Position numbers and translations under genes: made by a program
Part shown: positions 34,436 through 43,589 of the stretch, piece after piece
Layout of the letters: each line of letters opens with the position of its first letter
How positions within the stretch are numbered: the stretch's first letter is position 1
Notes under the pieces: model-generated
Told to the model about the DNA's origin: nothing
The model's database searches: none
What the model saw: only the letters and a program-made list of their open reading frames with translations
Assembly (NCBI RefSeq): GCF_025907915.1
Contig: NZ_JAPAAF010000007.1
Location: 62,001 to 126,000 of the forward strand
Source of the DNA: Gaoshiqia sediminis
Lineage (GTDB): Bacteria > Bacteroidota > Bacteroidia > Bacteroidales > Prolixibacteraceae
Reading direction: 5' to 3'
Length of the DNA: 64,000 nt

Positions 34436-36643
34436 ATGAGCAAAATACACATTGTATCCAACCGGTTACCCGTAAGTATTGAAAATGGGCCTCAAGGCAT
34501 GCAGGTTACGCCAAGCGTGGGTGGCCTGGCAACGGGTATGCGTTCGATTTACAAAGAGTATGGCGGCCAATGGATTGGCTGGTCGGGAATAGCTTCTGAT
34601 GGTTTGTCGGAACAGGAAGTGGAAGCGATTGACGAGAAATTGGTGGACGAGAATTGCGTGGCCGTTCATCTTTCCAACGAAGAAATTAACCTGTATTACG
34701 AAGGTTTCTCCAACAACATCATCTGGCCGTTATTCCATTATTTCGCTCAGTTTATTGATTACAACCCGGATTATTGGGAGGCCTATATCAAGGTCAACCG
34801 AAAATTTGCGGATAAAGCGCTGGAAATCCTCGAAGATGGTGATACCATTTGGGTGCACGATTACCAACTGCTGCTGGTTCCCGAAATGATCAAAGCCGAA
34901 AAGCCCGGCGTTACGATTGGCTTTTTCCTGCACATTCCTTTCCCTTCGTTTGAGGTGTTCCGTATTTTGCCCTGGCGTAAGGAACTGATCAAAGGTATGC
35001 TGGGTGCTGACCTGATTGGGTTCCATACCTACGATTACGAACGACATTTCTTTAGCTCGGTTCGGCGCCTGTTGGGTTACGAGGTTTCATTCAACCAAAT
35101 ACACATGGAGGATCGCATCATTATGGCCGATGCCTTCCCGATGGGGATCGATTACGCCAAGTTTAGCGGCAAGGCCAAAGAGGTTTCTCAGAAATCGTTG
35201 CAGGAAAAATCGGAACTGCACCGCGAACTGGAAAAGTACTTTTTAGGCTCGCCCGACCGAAAGCTGATCCTGTCGATCGACCGGTTAGACTATACCAAGG
35301 GTATCCCCAATCGGCTGCGTGGGTTCGAATTGTTCCTGGAACGCTTCCCGCAGTTCCGCAACAAAGTCACCCTGATTATGCTGGTGGTGCCCTCACGGGC
35401 AGCGGTTGAGCAATACAAACTGCTGAAAAGTGAAGTGGATGAGCTGGTGGGGAAAATCAACGGGCGTTTTGGCGGGATCAATTATACGCCGGTGTGGTAT
35501 TTTTACCGCTCCCTGCCGTTCGATAACCTGATTGAATTGTACAGCAGTTCGGATGTGGCCTTGGTCACTCCGGTGCGCGACGGGATGAATCTGGTAGCTA
35601 AAGAATACATCGCCTCCCGCGTTAACCAAACCGGTGTGATGATCTTGAGCGAAATGGCGGGTGTTGTCAAAGAGATGGGCGAAGCCATCATCATCAACCC
35701 GAATAATGATGCTGAAATTGCCGAAGCGATCTACCAGGCACTGAACATGCCGCTGGAAGAACAGCGTGAACGAATGAAACTGTTGCAGCAACGCATCAGC
35801 CGCTACGATGTATTTAAATGGGCCAGTGAATTTCTGAAAGGCCTGAAAAAAATCGAGGCCATCCAGCAAAAGTTTTTGGCCAAACGGATTACCAATTCCG
35901 TTAAAAAAGATTTGGTTGGGCAGTTTAAGAAAGCGAAAAGACGGGCAATCTTCTTGGACTATGACGGTACGCTGGTCGGCTTTCATAACGATCCGCAGGC
36001 TGCCAGTCCCGATCAGGAGCTGCATAAATTGCTGGTAAAACTGGAAGAGGATAAAAAAAATACGGTAACTATTATCAGCGGACGCGACCGCGATACGCTC
36101 GAACGCTGGCTGGGCGACCATCACGTGAACCTGATCGTGGAACATGGCGTTTGGTTGAAAAACTATGGTAGCGAGTGGCAAATGATCGATAACATCAACA
36201 GCAACTGGAAACCGATCATCCGCCCCATTTTGGAGAATTTTGTAGATCGCACACCCGGTACATTTATCGAAGAAAAGAACTATTCGCTGGTGTGGCACTA
36301 TCGTAAAGCAGAGCCTGAGCAAGGCGAACTGCGCGCCAACGATTTGAAAGACGAACTCCGCGATTGGATCTCGAACCACAACCTGGAGCTGATGGAGGGA
36401 AACAAGGTGATTGAGGTGAAGGCCGGTGGTATTAACAAAGGTATGGCCGCCATGCGTTTCCTGAAAGACCAGCAATTCGACTGCATCCTGGCCATTGGCG
36501 ACGACTGGACCGACGAATACATGTTCCGTGAACTGCCTGAAAGTGCCATCACCATAAAAGTGGGCTTGAAGAATACAGCCGCAGCCTATAAAGTGGAATC
36601 GGTCAACTCGGTGCGTTCCTTGCTCAAATCGTTGGGGGAATAA
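34436..36643 (+). CDS. otsAB: Bifunctional trehalose-6-phosphate synthase/phosphatase (OtsA-OtsB fusion)
   Basis: A 735-residue fusion. Residues 1-470 are a GT20 synthase: [30 protein letters not shown] (synthase start), [43 protein letters not shown] and [13 protein letters not shown] are all family blocks. It makes trehalose-6-phosphate from UDP-glucose and glucose-6-phosphate. Residues about 500-735 form a HAD phosphatase (OtsB): [10 protein letters not shown] supplies Asp508 and Asp510, then [19 protein letters not shown] and [12 protein letters not shown]. One protein could therefore make free trehalose. It is divergent from the GH15 hydrolase, giving a synthesis and breakdown pair. Confidence 0.95.
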   Translation: MSKIHIVSNRLPVSIENGPQGMQVTPSVGGLATGMRSIYKEYGGQWIGWSGIASDGLSEQEVEAIDEKLVDENCVAVHLSNEEINLYYEGFSNNIIWPLFHYFAQFIDYNPDYWEAYIKVNRKFADKALEILEDGDTIWVHDYQLLLVPEMIKAEKPGVTIGFFLHIPFPSFEVFRILPWRKELIKGMLGADLIGFHTYDYERHFFSSVRRLLGYEVSFNQIHMEDRIIMADAFPMGIDYAKFSGKAKEVSQKSLQEKSELHRELEKYFLGSPDRKLILSIDRLDYTKGIPNRLRGFELFLERFPQFRNKVTLIMLVVPSRAAVEQYKLLKSEVDELVGKINGRFGGINYTPVWYFYRSLPFDNLIELYSSSDVALVTPVRDGMNLVAKEYIASRVNQTGVMILSEMAGVVKEMGEAIIINPNNDAEIAEAIYQALNMPLEEQRERMKLLQQRISRYDVFKWASEFLKGLKKIEAIQQKFLAKRITNSVKKDLVGQFKKAKRRAIFLDYDGTLVGFHNDPQAASPDQELHKLLVKLEEDKKNTVTIISGRDRDTLERWLGDHHVNLIVEHGVWLKNYGSEWQMIDNINSNWKPIIRPILENFVDRTPGTFIEEKNYSLVWHYRKAEPEQGELRANDLKDELRDWISNHNLELMEGNKVIEVKAGGINKGMAAMRFLKDQQFDCILAIGDDWTDEYMFRELPESAITIKVGLKNTAAAYKVESVNSVRSLLKSLGE

Positions 36644-36716
36644 GTATGGGCGGTTTTATCGGCTGTCGCAATCATCAATTAATTCCCTAGATTTGAAGAT
36701 TGAAAACGAAAGACCC

Positions 36717-37520
36717 ATGAACAAACTGATTTTAATTGCTTCCCTTTTTATTGTCCTGAACGCTTTCGGTCAAACCGGCATCAACCAGGTTGATGCGGCA
36801 GGCAAAAAGCAGGGGCTCTGGCAAAAGAAACAGGAAAACGGGAAGCTTCTTTATGAGGGCAGCTTTAAAGACGACCGTCCGGTGGGCGAGTTCAAGCGTT
36901 ATCATTCAAATGGAATGGTGAAGGCCATCATTCAAGATGCTGAGAATTCTGACTCATCGTATGCGAAAATGTTTGATGTGAAAGGAAAATTGATGGCCGA
37001 AGGCGCTTACCTCAACCAACAGAAAACCGGAAAGTGGTCATATTTTGGTGAAGGAAAACTCGTGTCGCAAGAAAACTACCAAGTGGGACTGAAGGAAGGA
37101 AAATCACGGACCTATTATCCTTCGGGTGAGTTGTTTGAAGAAACTGATTGGGAAAGGAACCAGCAAACCGGAGTTTACCGCGCTTATTTTACCAACGGAA
37201 AGCCCTATCTGGAATGCCAAATGAAAGAGGGAAAGCGTGATGGCTTCTGCCAGGTTTTTCGCGAAAACGGCGATCTGGAGCTGGAAGGTTTCTACCAAAA
37301 TGGGCTCCGGCACAACGAGTGGAAGTATTACGATGAAACGGGAAATTATTCACACAGCTTTATTTACGATTTGGGTCTGCTGATGAATCCCGAGGTGCGC
37401 GACAGCCTCGAACAAATCCGTTTTCGTGAATTGGAAGAAAACCGTCACAAACTGGTTGACCCGGAAAAATTTATGGACAATCCCATGGAATACATGCAGC
37501 GATCGCTGTCGCCCCAATAG
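36717..37520 (+). CDS. Secreted MORN-repeat (YwqK-like) protein
   Basis: A 267-residue protein. ATG 36717 is preferred over 36693 because it gives a clean signal peptide (MNKLILIASLFIVLNAFGQ). The mature part is a series of about eight MORN-like strands, for example KKQGLWQKKQENGKLLYEGSF, PVGEFKRYHSNGMVKA, KTGKWSYFGEGKLVSQENY and RHNEWKYYDETGNY. Such sequences are usually labelled YwqK-family antitoxin, but no toxin gene is nearby and the export signal argues against that role. The C-terminal 40 residues are charged. It ends 8 bp before the subtilase gene, so the two are likely co-transcribed. Confidence 0.8.
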   Translation: MNKLILIASLFIVLNAFGQTGINQVDAAGKKQGLWQKKQENGKLLYEGSFKDDRPVGEFKRYHSNGMVKAIIQDAENSDSSYAKMFDVKGKLMAEGAYLNQQKTGKWSYFGEGKLVSQENYQVGLKEGKSRTYYPSGELFEETDWERNQQTGVYRAYFTNGKPYLECQMKEGKRDGFCQVFRENGDLELEGFYQNGLRHNEWKYYDETGNYSHSFIYDLGLLMNPEVRDSLEQIRFRELEENRHKLVDPEKFMDNPMEYMQRSLSPQ

Positions 37521-37527
37521 GAAAAAG

Positions 37528-39174
37528 ATGAACAGGTTGCGGTTAATCTTGCTGGTTTTACTGGTGGTGGCTTGCGATATGTTACAGGCCCAGGTTGCAG
37601 CCCGGAATTATTACTGGGTAGCCTTTACCGACAAAAACGATACGCCGCACTCGGTTTCGGCGCCCGAAACCTACCTGTCGCAACGCGCCATCGCTCGGCG
37701 CCAACGGCAACAAATCCGCATCAACGAAACCGATTTGCCAGTATCGCTGGTTTACCTGGCCGGGTTGAAAAAACTGGGAGCTGAAATCATTCATTCTTCC
37801 AAATGGCTGAACGGCGCCACCATTCGGGCAACGGCAGACCTGGCTGGTGAAATTTCCGGATTGGAGTTTGTTCGTGAGCTGCAACTCACCAAACCCGCAT
37901 TAACTCCGAAATTTGCTAAGAATAAATTTGTATTCGAACACATTTCTGATTTGACAGCCGGGATCGACACCTCTTATTATGGCCCGTCGGTTTACCAAAT
38001 CGGCCAGTTGAACGGGCAGTTTCTGCACAACCAAAGCATTTTCGGTCAAGGCTTGCACATCGCTGTGCTCGATGCCGGTTTTTTCAGGGTTGATGAGCTA
38101 CCTGCTTTCGAAACGCTTTGGGACGAGGGACGCGTGCTCGGATTCCGCGATTTTGTATCGCCCGGAAGCAACATCTTTGCCGAACACCAACACGGGATGA
38201 ATGTGCTTTCGATTATGGCTGGCAACCTGCCCGGCGTATTGATCGGATCTGCTCCCGGCGCTTCCTATTATTTATTCCGGACAGAAGATTCAGCATCCGA
38301 ATATCTGATTGAAGAAGATAACTGGGTTGTCGCCGCCGAGTATGCTGATTCGCTGGGCGTGGATGTCATTAACTCATCGCTTGGCTACACCGAATTTGAC
38401 GACGCCGGCATGAACCACAGCTATACCGACATGAATGGCGAAACCACGCGGGTGACGCGGGCGGCCAACCTGGCCGTGCAAAAAGGCATGTTAGTGTTCA
38501 CCAGTGCGGGTAATGAGGCTGACGGCCCATGGCGCTATCTGTCTGCTCCAGCTGACGGAGATCTCGTCATCGGTGTAGGCGCGGTGGACCGTTACGGAGC
38601 CTGGGCGCCATTTAGTTCGCTGGGCCCGGCTGCCGATGGCTCGGTAAAACCCAATGTCGCCGCCTTGGGCTGGGGCACCGTGTTGCAGCGCAACGACGGA
38701 ACAGTTGGGTTGGGGAGCGGCACTTCTTTTTCGTCACCGGTGATGGCTGGCATGGCTACTTGCTTGTGGCAGAGCAATCCCTTGGCAACCGCACAGGAGA
38801 TAAAACTGGCGCTGGAAGAAAGCGCCAGCCAATACACCCGCCCCGACAGTCTGCTGGGTTTCGGCATACCCAACCTCGAACTGGCCGACCGCTTGCTGAA
38901 GCGGAAACATGGCGTGGAGCAACTTAGCTGGGTTGCCGTTCCCAACCCGGTGCAAGCGTCCGTTCACCTGTATAAGCTCGACGGGCCCCCGGAAGCTGAT
39001 GTGTTGGTGCGCATTTACCGAACAAACGGCTCGCTGGTTTACGAAAAAGTTTTCCCTGCTGCCAGCCCGATTTTTATCCCTAATCTTAGTAACTTGCCCG
39101 GCGGTTTGTATGTTGCAAGCCTACGCTACGGTAGTCATTCCACACATGTGAAACTGATGGTGGCAGGACAATAA
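37528..39174 (+). CDS. Subtilisin-like serine protease with T9SS sorting domain
   Basis: A 548-residue S8 peptidase. ATG 37528 yields the signal peptide MNRLRLILLVLLVVACDMLQAQ; longer frames begin inside the MORN gene. The catalytic triad is Asp182 in VLDAGF, His222 in EHQHGMNVLSIM, and Ser400 in SGTSFSSPVMAG, with the Asn-containing oxyanion region in VFTSAGNEADGPW. A prodomain-like region covers about 25-165. The last ~80 residues (VAVPNPVQASVHLYKL to the LPGGLYVASL and KLMVAG end) form a type A C-terminal sorting domain of the type IX secretion system, so the protein should be exported and anchored at the cell surface or released. Confidence 0.9.
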   Translation: MNRLRLILLVLLVVACDMLQAQVAARNYYWVAFTDKNDTPHSVSAPETYLSQRAIARRQRQQIRINETDLPVSLVYLAGLKKLGAEIIHSSKWLNGATIRATADLAGEISGLEFVRELQLTKPALTPKFAKNKFVFEHISDLTAGIDTSYYGPSVYQIGQLNGQFLHNQSIFGQGLHIAVLDAGFFRVDELPAFETLWDEGRVLGFRDFVSPGSNIFAEHQHGMNVLSIMAGNLPGVLIGSAPGASYYLFRTEDSASEYLIEEDNWVVAAEYADSLGVDVINSSLGYTEFDDAGMNHSYTDMNGETTRVTRAANLAVQKGMLVFTSAGNEADGPWRYLSAPADGDLVIGVGAVDRYGAWAPFSSLGPAADGSVKPNVAALGWGTVLQRNDGTVGLGSGTSFSSPVMAGMATCLWQSNPLATAQEIKLALEESASQYTRPDSLLGFGIPNLELADRLLKRKHGVEQLSWVAVPNPVQASVHLYKLDGPPEADVLVRIYRTNGSLVYEKVFPAASPIFIPNLSNLPGGLYVASLRYGSHSTHVKLMVAGQ

Positions 39175-39176
39175 AA

Positions 39177-40622
39177 ATGGGTTTCATGGCAAATATACAA
39201 GTATCACTTTCCGAATTAAACCAGCAGATTAAAGAAACGCTCGACGATGCGTTTCCGAATTTGATTTGGGTGAAGGCCGAAATCAGTGAACTGACGATCA
39301 ACCGGGCTGGGCACTGTTACCTGGAGCTGGTGGAGATGGATCCGGTGACCAAAGAGGTGCTGGCACGAGGCCGGGCAACCATCTGGTCGTACACCTTTCG
39401 CATGTTGAAACCCTACTTTGAAACCACTACCGGACAAGCTTTTTCTGAAGGTATTAAGGTGCTGGTCTCTGCCAAAATCGAATATCATCCGGTGTATGGG
39501 CTGAGCCTGAATATCCGTGATATCGACCCAAGTTACACGATGGGCGATATGGCTCGCAAACGGCGCGAAATTATCCTGCGCTTACAGGAAGACGGCGTGT
39601 TTGAGATGAACAAGGAACTGGAGCTTCCGCTGGTGCCGCAACGTGTGGCCATCATCTCGTCGCCAACCGCAGCCGGCTTGCAGGATTTTATGGATCAGCT
39701 GGCCAATAACCCGCGCCACATCCGCTTTTACACCAAGCTGTTCCCGGCTGTGATGCAAGGTGTTGAAACCGCCGGCTCAATTATACAGGCGCTGGATCAG
39801 GTGTTTCAGTACGAAGACTTTTTTGATGTGGTGGCCATCATCCGCGGGGGCGGCGCTCAGCTCGACCTGGCCAGCTTCGATCATTACGAACTGGCTTATC
39901 ATGTGGCGCAGTTTCCACTTCCTGTAATTACCGGCATTGGCCACGAAAAGGATGAAACCGTGGTGGACCTGGTGGCCCACACCAAAATGAAAACGCCGAC
40001 TGCCGTGGCCGAATTCCTGATTTCGGGCGCCGAAGCGTTTGGACAACTGTTGTCTGATCTGGAAACACGTTTTGTGGATCGGGTGGAGGAACGCCTGCTG
40101 GAAGAAACCACCTATCTGCAGCAGGCTGTTCAGCAGCTTAAGTTAGGGGTTCGGCAGTTGGTGAAAGAAGAAGAGCACCAATTCAATCTAACGGTGGTGC
40201 GGCTGAAAAATGCGGCTCCTTCCTTCCTGAAAAAACAAAAAGACCGGTTCCGAGAATACAAACATCAACTGGAAATAGAAGGGCTTGGCAACCTGAAAGA
40301 GGAGTTTCACCGCTTGCATAAAAAGGCAGAAAGCTTGCAATATTTCTCTCAACGTTTGTTTCGAAGCGGGAAGAATGCGTTGGGTCGGGCCGGGCAAGAA
40401 CTGAAGATCCGTTTGAAAGAGGGTTTAAAGGCCGAAAAAAACAAGCTCACAGCTTTTGATGAAAAAGCTCGTTTGGTTGACCCCTTACAAGTACTGAAAC
40501 GCGGCTATAGCCTCACATACAAAGACGCGAAATTGCTGAAAACTGTTAGTGGGCTGGCAGCAGGAGACGAATTGCTGACCCGGTTGGCCGACGGTGAAAT
40601 AAAAAGTAAAATCACAAAATAA
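39177..40622 (+). CDS. xseA: Exodeoxyribonuclease VII large subunit
   Basis: A 481-residue protein with an N-terminal OB-fold (VSLSELNQQIKETLDDAFPNL, then WVKAEISELTINRAGHCYLEL; about 5-105) and the C-terminal exonuclease VII domain. PQRVAIISSPTAAGLQDFMDQL, VVAIIRGGGAQLDLASFDHY and GIGHEKDETVVDLVAHTKMKTPTAVAEFL are strong family blocks, followed by a long coiled-coil segment and LVDPLQVLKRGYSL. It digests single-stranded DNA with its small subunit, encoded 6 bp downstream. The start could be 39177 or the in-frame ATG at 39186, which differ by three residues. It follows the subtilase gene by 2 bp. Confidence 0.96.
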   Translation: MGFMANIQVSLSELNQQIKETLDDAFPNLIWVKAEISELTINRAGHCYLELVEMDPVTKEVLARGRATIWSYTFRMLKPYFETTTGQAFSEGIKVLVSAKIEYHPVYGLSLNIRDIDPSYTMGDMARKRREIILRLQEDGVFEMNKELELPLVPQRVAIISSPTAAGLQDFMDQLANNPRHIRFYTKLFPAVMQGVETAGSIIQALDQVFQYEDFFDVVAIIRGGGAQLDLASFDHYELAYHVAQFPLPVITGIGHEKDETVVDLVAHTKMKTPTAVAEFLISGAEAFGQLLSDLETRFVDRVEERLLEETTYLQQAVQQLKLGVRQLVKEEEHQFNLTVVRLKNAAPSFLKKQKDRFREYKHQLEIEGLGNLKEEFHRLHKKAESLQYFSQRLFRSGKNALGRAGQELKIRLKEGLKAEKNKLTAFDEKARLVDPLQVLKRGYSLTYKDAKLLKTVSGLAAGDELLTRLADGEIKSKITK

Positions 40623-40628
40623 AACGAC

Positions 40629-40829
40629 ATGGTTCAAAAGAAATTAACCTACAAAGATGCCGTTGACGAGATTGACGATATCCTGGAGAAAATAGAAAAC
40701 GAGGAGCTGGATGTTGACGAGCTTTCAGAAAAAGTAAAACGCGTTTCCACACTGATCAAATTTTGCAAGGAAAAGCTTCATAAAACCGAAACTGAGGTGG
40801 AGAACATCCTGAAAGAAATGGATGAGTAG
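40629..40829 (+). CDS. xseB: Exodeoxyribonuclease VII small subunit
   Basis: A 66-residue helical protein. KLTYKDAVDEIDDILEKIEN and the heptad-like ELDVDELSEKVKRVSTLIKFCKEKLHKTE match XseB. It binds the coiled-coil arm of XseA to form exonuclease VII. It starts 6 bp after the xseA stop, as usual, so it is co-transcribed and probably co-translated. Normal length for the family. Confidence 0.95.
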   Translation: MVQKKLTYKDAVDEIDDILEKIENEELDVDELSEKVKRVSTLIKFCKEKLHKTETEVENILKEMDE

Positions 40830-40982
40830 CCAGAGTTGATCTTTAGTTCAAATCTCTTTCTGTAATCGATACGAATTGTTCATTTGTTTGGCATGTCCAA
40901 GAACCATCATGCAGTCAGTCGAAAAATCGTTGGCTTTTTGTAAATTAGATTCTGTTTGAATTGTGAAACGAATCTGAAAATT

Positions 40983-41405
40983 ATGGACTTAGCGAATGTG
41001 ATTGAACACCTGAATTTTTGGGCTATTCTGGTGGCTGCCCTGAGTACCTTTGTGATTGGAAGTTTGTGGTATTCGCCGGTCATGTTTGGTAACAGGTGGA
41101 TGCTTCTGAATGGGTTCAACGAAAAGACCATCAATATGGGGAGCCTACCGCTGCCGGTGGTTTTTGGTTCCTCTTTTCTGATGGCTGTGCTGGCAGCTTT
41201 CGCTCTGGCTTTGTTTTTGGGAACCTCTGCCAACCTGGGCATGGGCGTGTTTGCCGGCTTTGTCATCTCAGTTTGTTGGATCAGCACGGCCCGCATCAAC
41301 ACGGTACTTTACGAAAAACGAAGCTTCTCCCTGTTCCTGATTAATGCGGGTTACGATTTGGTGTCGTACGTTCTGATGGGTGCCATTATCGGGATGTGGC
41401 ATTAA
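40983..41405 (+). CDS. DUF1761 family membrane protein
   Basis: A 140-residue protein with four predicted membrane segments. ATG 40983 gives MDLANVIEHLNFWAILVAAL; an in-frame ATG at 40956 would add nine polar residues. The family signature is the STFVIGSLWYSP(V)MFGNRWM stretch at about 20-40, with the conserved W-YSP-F pattern of DUF1761. Members are small inner-membrane proteins of unknown function, found widely in Bacteroidota. No informative neighbour: xseB ends 150 bp earlier and the CBM9-like gene converges on it. No function assigned. Confidence 0.8.
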   Translation: MDLANVIEHLNFWAILVAALSTFVIGSLWYSPVMFGNRWMLLNGFNEKTINMGSLPLPVVFGSSFLMAVLAAFALALFLGTSANLGMGVFAGFVISVCWISTARINTVLYEKRSFSLFLINAGYDLVSYVLMGAIIGMWH

Positions 41406-41429
41406 TGTCTCAAAACGGACCTTACGCTA

Positions 41430-42044
41430 CTATAAAATCAATTCCCCAAAAAACGGGTATTGGTGAAAGTCGGGTCGCTCGGTTTTTACCGGGCTCCAGC
41501 TCAGAAAATGAGCCTCGGCAAGCGCATCGCCACATTTGTAAAAGTTGGCGCGGGCATGCAGACCGCTCAGTGTCTTCATCGGGTCATGCACAAAACAGCT
41601 GATGGGGATTGCAACCTTTAATTCCCAGCTAAAATCGCCTGTTTTCTCGTCAAACGCCTGATTGCCGAGTGTTGAAACCGTTGCAATCTGTTGAATGACT
41701 TCTACCGATAACTTTTGACGGTGGTGCCGGTCGGGGCCATAACCTACATGCGGCACACCAATGCAGTTGAACTCGAAATTGTAATAGTTGCCGTCAGCCC
41801 CGGGCGAAATGAAAAATTCCACACAACTGTCCTGGTGCACCGGCCCGTTTATTTCGGTCACGGTTGCCCGTATATATTTCTCGCGCACGTTAAATTGAAG
41901 TTCTATTATTTGTCCGTTACAGCCTATCCGGAACTGAACTTCTGGCTGGTAAGGATATTCCGTCCAGTTCTGGCAATTCACCGGGATGAACCCGGGATGA
42001 TTGGCGTGGACCTTTTTCAGATTCGCTGGCTTTATCGTGTTCAT
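41430..42044 (-). CDS. CBM9-like carbohydrate-binding family protein
   Basis: A 204-residue protein resembling the carbohydrate-binding module family 9-like domain often found alone in Bacteroidota. Recognisable points are VHQDSCVEFFISPGADGNYYNFEFNCIG in the middle, GDFSWELKVAIPISCF, and the LSGLHARANFYKCGDALAEAHFLSWSPV end with the conserved W-P. No signal peptide is seen, so it would be cytoplasmic, which is unusual for a sugar-binding module. It converges on the DUF1761 gene with 24 bp between. TATCTTTG at 42070-42063 on the minus strand could be its -7 box, but it lacks a good -33. Ligand unknown. Confidence 0.75.
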   Translation of the reverse strand: MNTIKPANLKKVHANHPGFIPVNCQNWTEYPYQPEVQFRIGCNGQIIELQFNVREKYIRATVTEINGPVHQDSCVEFFISPGADGNYYNFEFNCIGVPHVGYGPDRHHRQKLSVEVIQQIATVSTLGNQAFDEKTGDFSWELKVAIPISCFVHDPMKTLSGLHARANFYKCGDALAEAHFLSWSPVKTERPDFHQYPFFGELIL

Positions 42045-42229
42045 ATGTCTTTTGTGTTTTCACAAAGATAGCTTTTCGGTCTTTACGTTTTAATCGGTAA
42101 ATCAGTGATGAAAGAATGTTGAATTTCCCAATTCGGAACAATTTTTCTCATAACCACTAATGAATAAGACTGTCTGTCCTGTTTGGATGGTAAGATTTTT
42201 CCCGGATTCAGCGGATATGTTTCGGCTTT

Positions 42230-43444
42230 TTGTTTTTTTTGAAGAAAAAAGCTGTGAGACCAATTCTGTACCCCATTCTGATTATTTTCTTGTTATTCTT
42301 GCCCTTCTCCGGTAAAGCTGTTCAGTTGAGCGAAAATGCCGAAATCAGCATCATGACTTGCGGCCCCAGCGAGCTGATTCACGCTATTTACGGGCATACG
42401 GCTATCCGGGTGAAAGATCCCGGCATCAACCTGGATGTGATTTTTAATTACGGCGTTTTTAGTTTCAGTGCACCCAACTTTGTCTATCGTTTTGCCAAAG
42501 GGCAAACAGATTATATGGTGGCTGCCGAGCGGTTTTCTGATTTTCTGGAGGATTACAAACGAAACGGGCGGAGCATAAACGAGCAGGTGCTTAATCTGAC
42601 TGCGGACGGGAAACAGCAGTTGCTTGATTTTTTGATCGATAACGCCAGGCCTGAAAACCGGGAGTACCGCTACAACTTTTTCTTTGATAATTGTGCCTCG
42701 CGGGTACGCGATGTGGTGGAAAAAGAGGCTGGCGCAACCGTTTTTTTTCAGCAGAATTCGGGTCTGGAAAAAACATTTAGGCAGCATGTTACCCATTATC
42801 AGGAGGTGCTTCCGTGGACAAACTTCGGTATCCAGTTGGTGCTGGGTAGCCCGTCCGATAAGGTGGCTACTGCTTACCAGGAAATGTTTTTGCCTTACTT
42901 TTTGGAGAAACATTTTGCAACGGCCCAGATGGAGGTCAACGGGCAGAAACGTCCCCTTGTGAAGGCCACTCACCGGATTTATGATGCGGGTGAACCCGAA
43001 AGCCAGGGATTGCGGTGGTGGTCGCCCGAAGTGGTGTTGTCGGTTCTGTTGTTGTTGATAATCTGGTTTTCCGTGAGTCAGCTTAGACGAAAGCGAGTTA
43101 ATTACCTGGTAGATTATTTTCTGCTGTTCCTCACCGGATTGATCGGGCTGGGGTTGCTGTGGTTTGTTTGGTACTCGGAACATCCGGCCATGCGGCCCAA
43201 TTATAATTTAATGTGGGCCATACCTGCCAATTTCCTGTTCCTGTTTCTGTGGATCATTAAAAAATGGCGTTCGCAGCTAAAGTGGTACTGGTTGGTTTTA
43301 TTCATTTGGATGGCGCTGTTCTTGCTTCTCAGCCCCTTTGTGCCGCAAGCATTTCCACTGGGTTTTTACCTGATCGCACTGATGGTGCTTTGCAGGTCGC
43401 TGCTCCACAGTTTCCGGTTCTTTTGGTTGAAAAACAAATTCTAG
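42230..43444 (+). CDS. Membrane protein with DUF4105 (Lnb N-terminal periplasmic) domain
   Basis: A 404-residue protein. The N-terminus (lysines then PILYPILIIFLLFLPFSGKA) is a signal peptide or anchor. Residues about 35-195 are the DUF4105/Lnb_N domain: SIMTCGPSELIHAIYGHTAIRV with the conserved GH-A region, and YNFFFDNCASRVRDVVE with the conserved Asn-Cys. Four or five membrane segments fill the C-terminal part (about 265-400). The fold suggests a cysteine-dependent hydrolase active in the periplasm. The start codon is uncertain: no ATG is available near the signal, TTG 42230 and TTG 42239 are both in frame, and I use the first. Confidence 0.78.
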   Translation: MFFLKKKAVRPILYPILIIFLLFLPFSGKAVQLSENAEISIMTCGPSELIHAIYGHTAIRVKDPGINLDVIFNYGVFSFSAPNFVYRFAKGQTDYMVAAERFSDFLEDYKRNGRSINEQVLNLTADGKQQLLDFLIDNARPENREYRYNFFFDNCASRVRDVVEKEAGATVFFQQNSGLEKTFRQHVTHYQEVLPWTNFGIQLVLGSPSDKVATAYQEMFLPYFLEKHFATAQMEVNGQKRPLVKATHRIYDAGEPESQGLRWWSPEVVLSVLLLLIIWFSVSQLRRKRVNYLVDYFLLFLTGLIGLGLLWFVWYSEHPAMRPNYNLMWAIPANFLFLFLWIIKKWRSQLKWYWLVLFIWMALFLLLSPFVPQAFPLGFYLIALMVLCRSLLHSFRFFWLKNKF

Positions 43445-43530
43445 AAGGCGGCAAAATATAATCTTTTCAAATCAGACTCAGTCTTCTTTATTCCTTGTTG
43501 AAAAGTTTGGATGAACAAAAAGGCCGAATT

Positions 43531-43561
43531 TTTCCTTCCTCTGTGGAAACGTTTATCTTTG
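43531..43561 (+). promoter_or_regulatory. Probable Bacteroidota promoter of mutS
   Basis: TATCTTTG (43554-43561) fits TAnnTTTG exactly. About 19 bp upstream lies TTTC (43531-43534), three of four to TTTG. Transcription should start near 43568, so the mutS start codon is expected downstream of that, which supports TTG 43590. Confidence 0.5.
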
Positions 43562-43589
43562 TTTGTCCATTAAAAATCTCATTTTAGCT

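Noticed and set aside
35393-36475. Minus-strand open frame of 360 codons
   Set aside because: It is opposite the otsAB fusion and has no domain of its own.
36717-37520. YwqK-family antitoxin of a toxin-antitoxin pair
   Set aside because: It has an export signal, only MORN repeats, and no toxin gene beside it.
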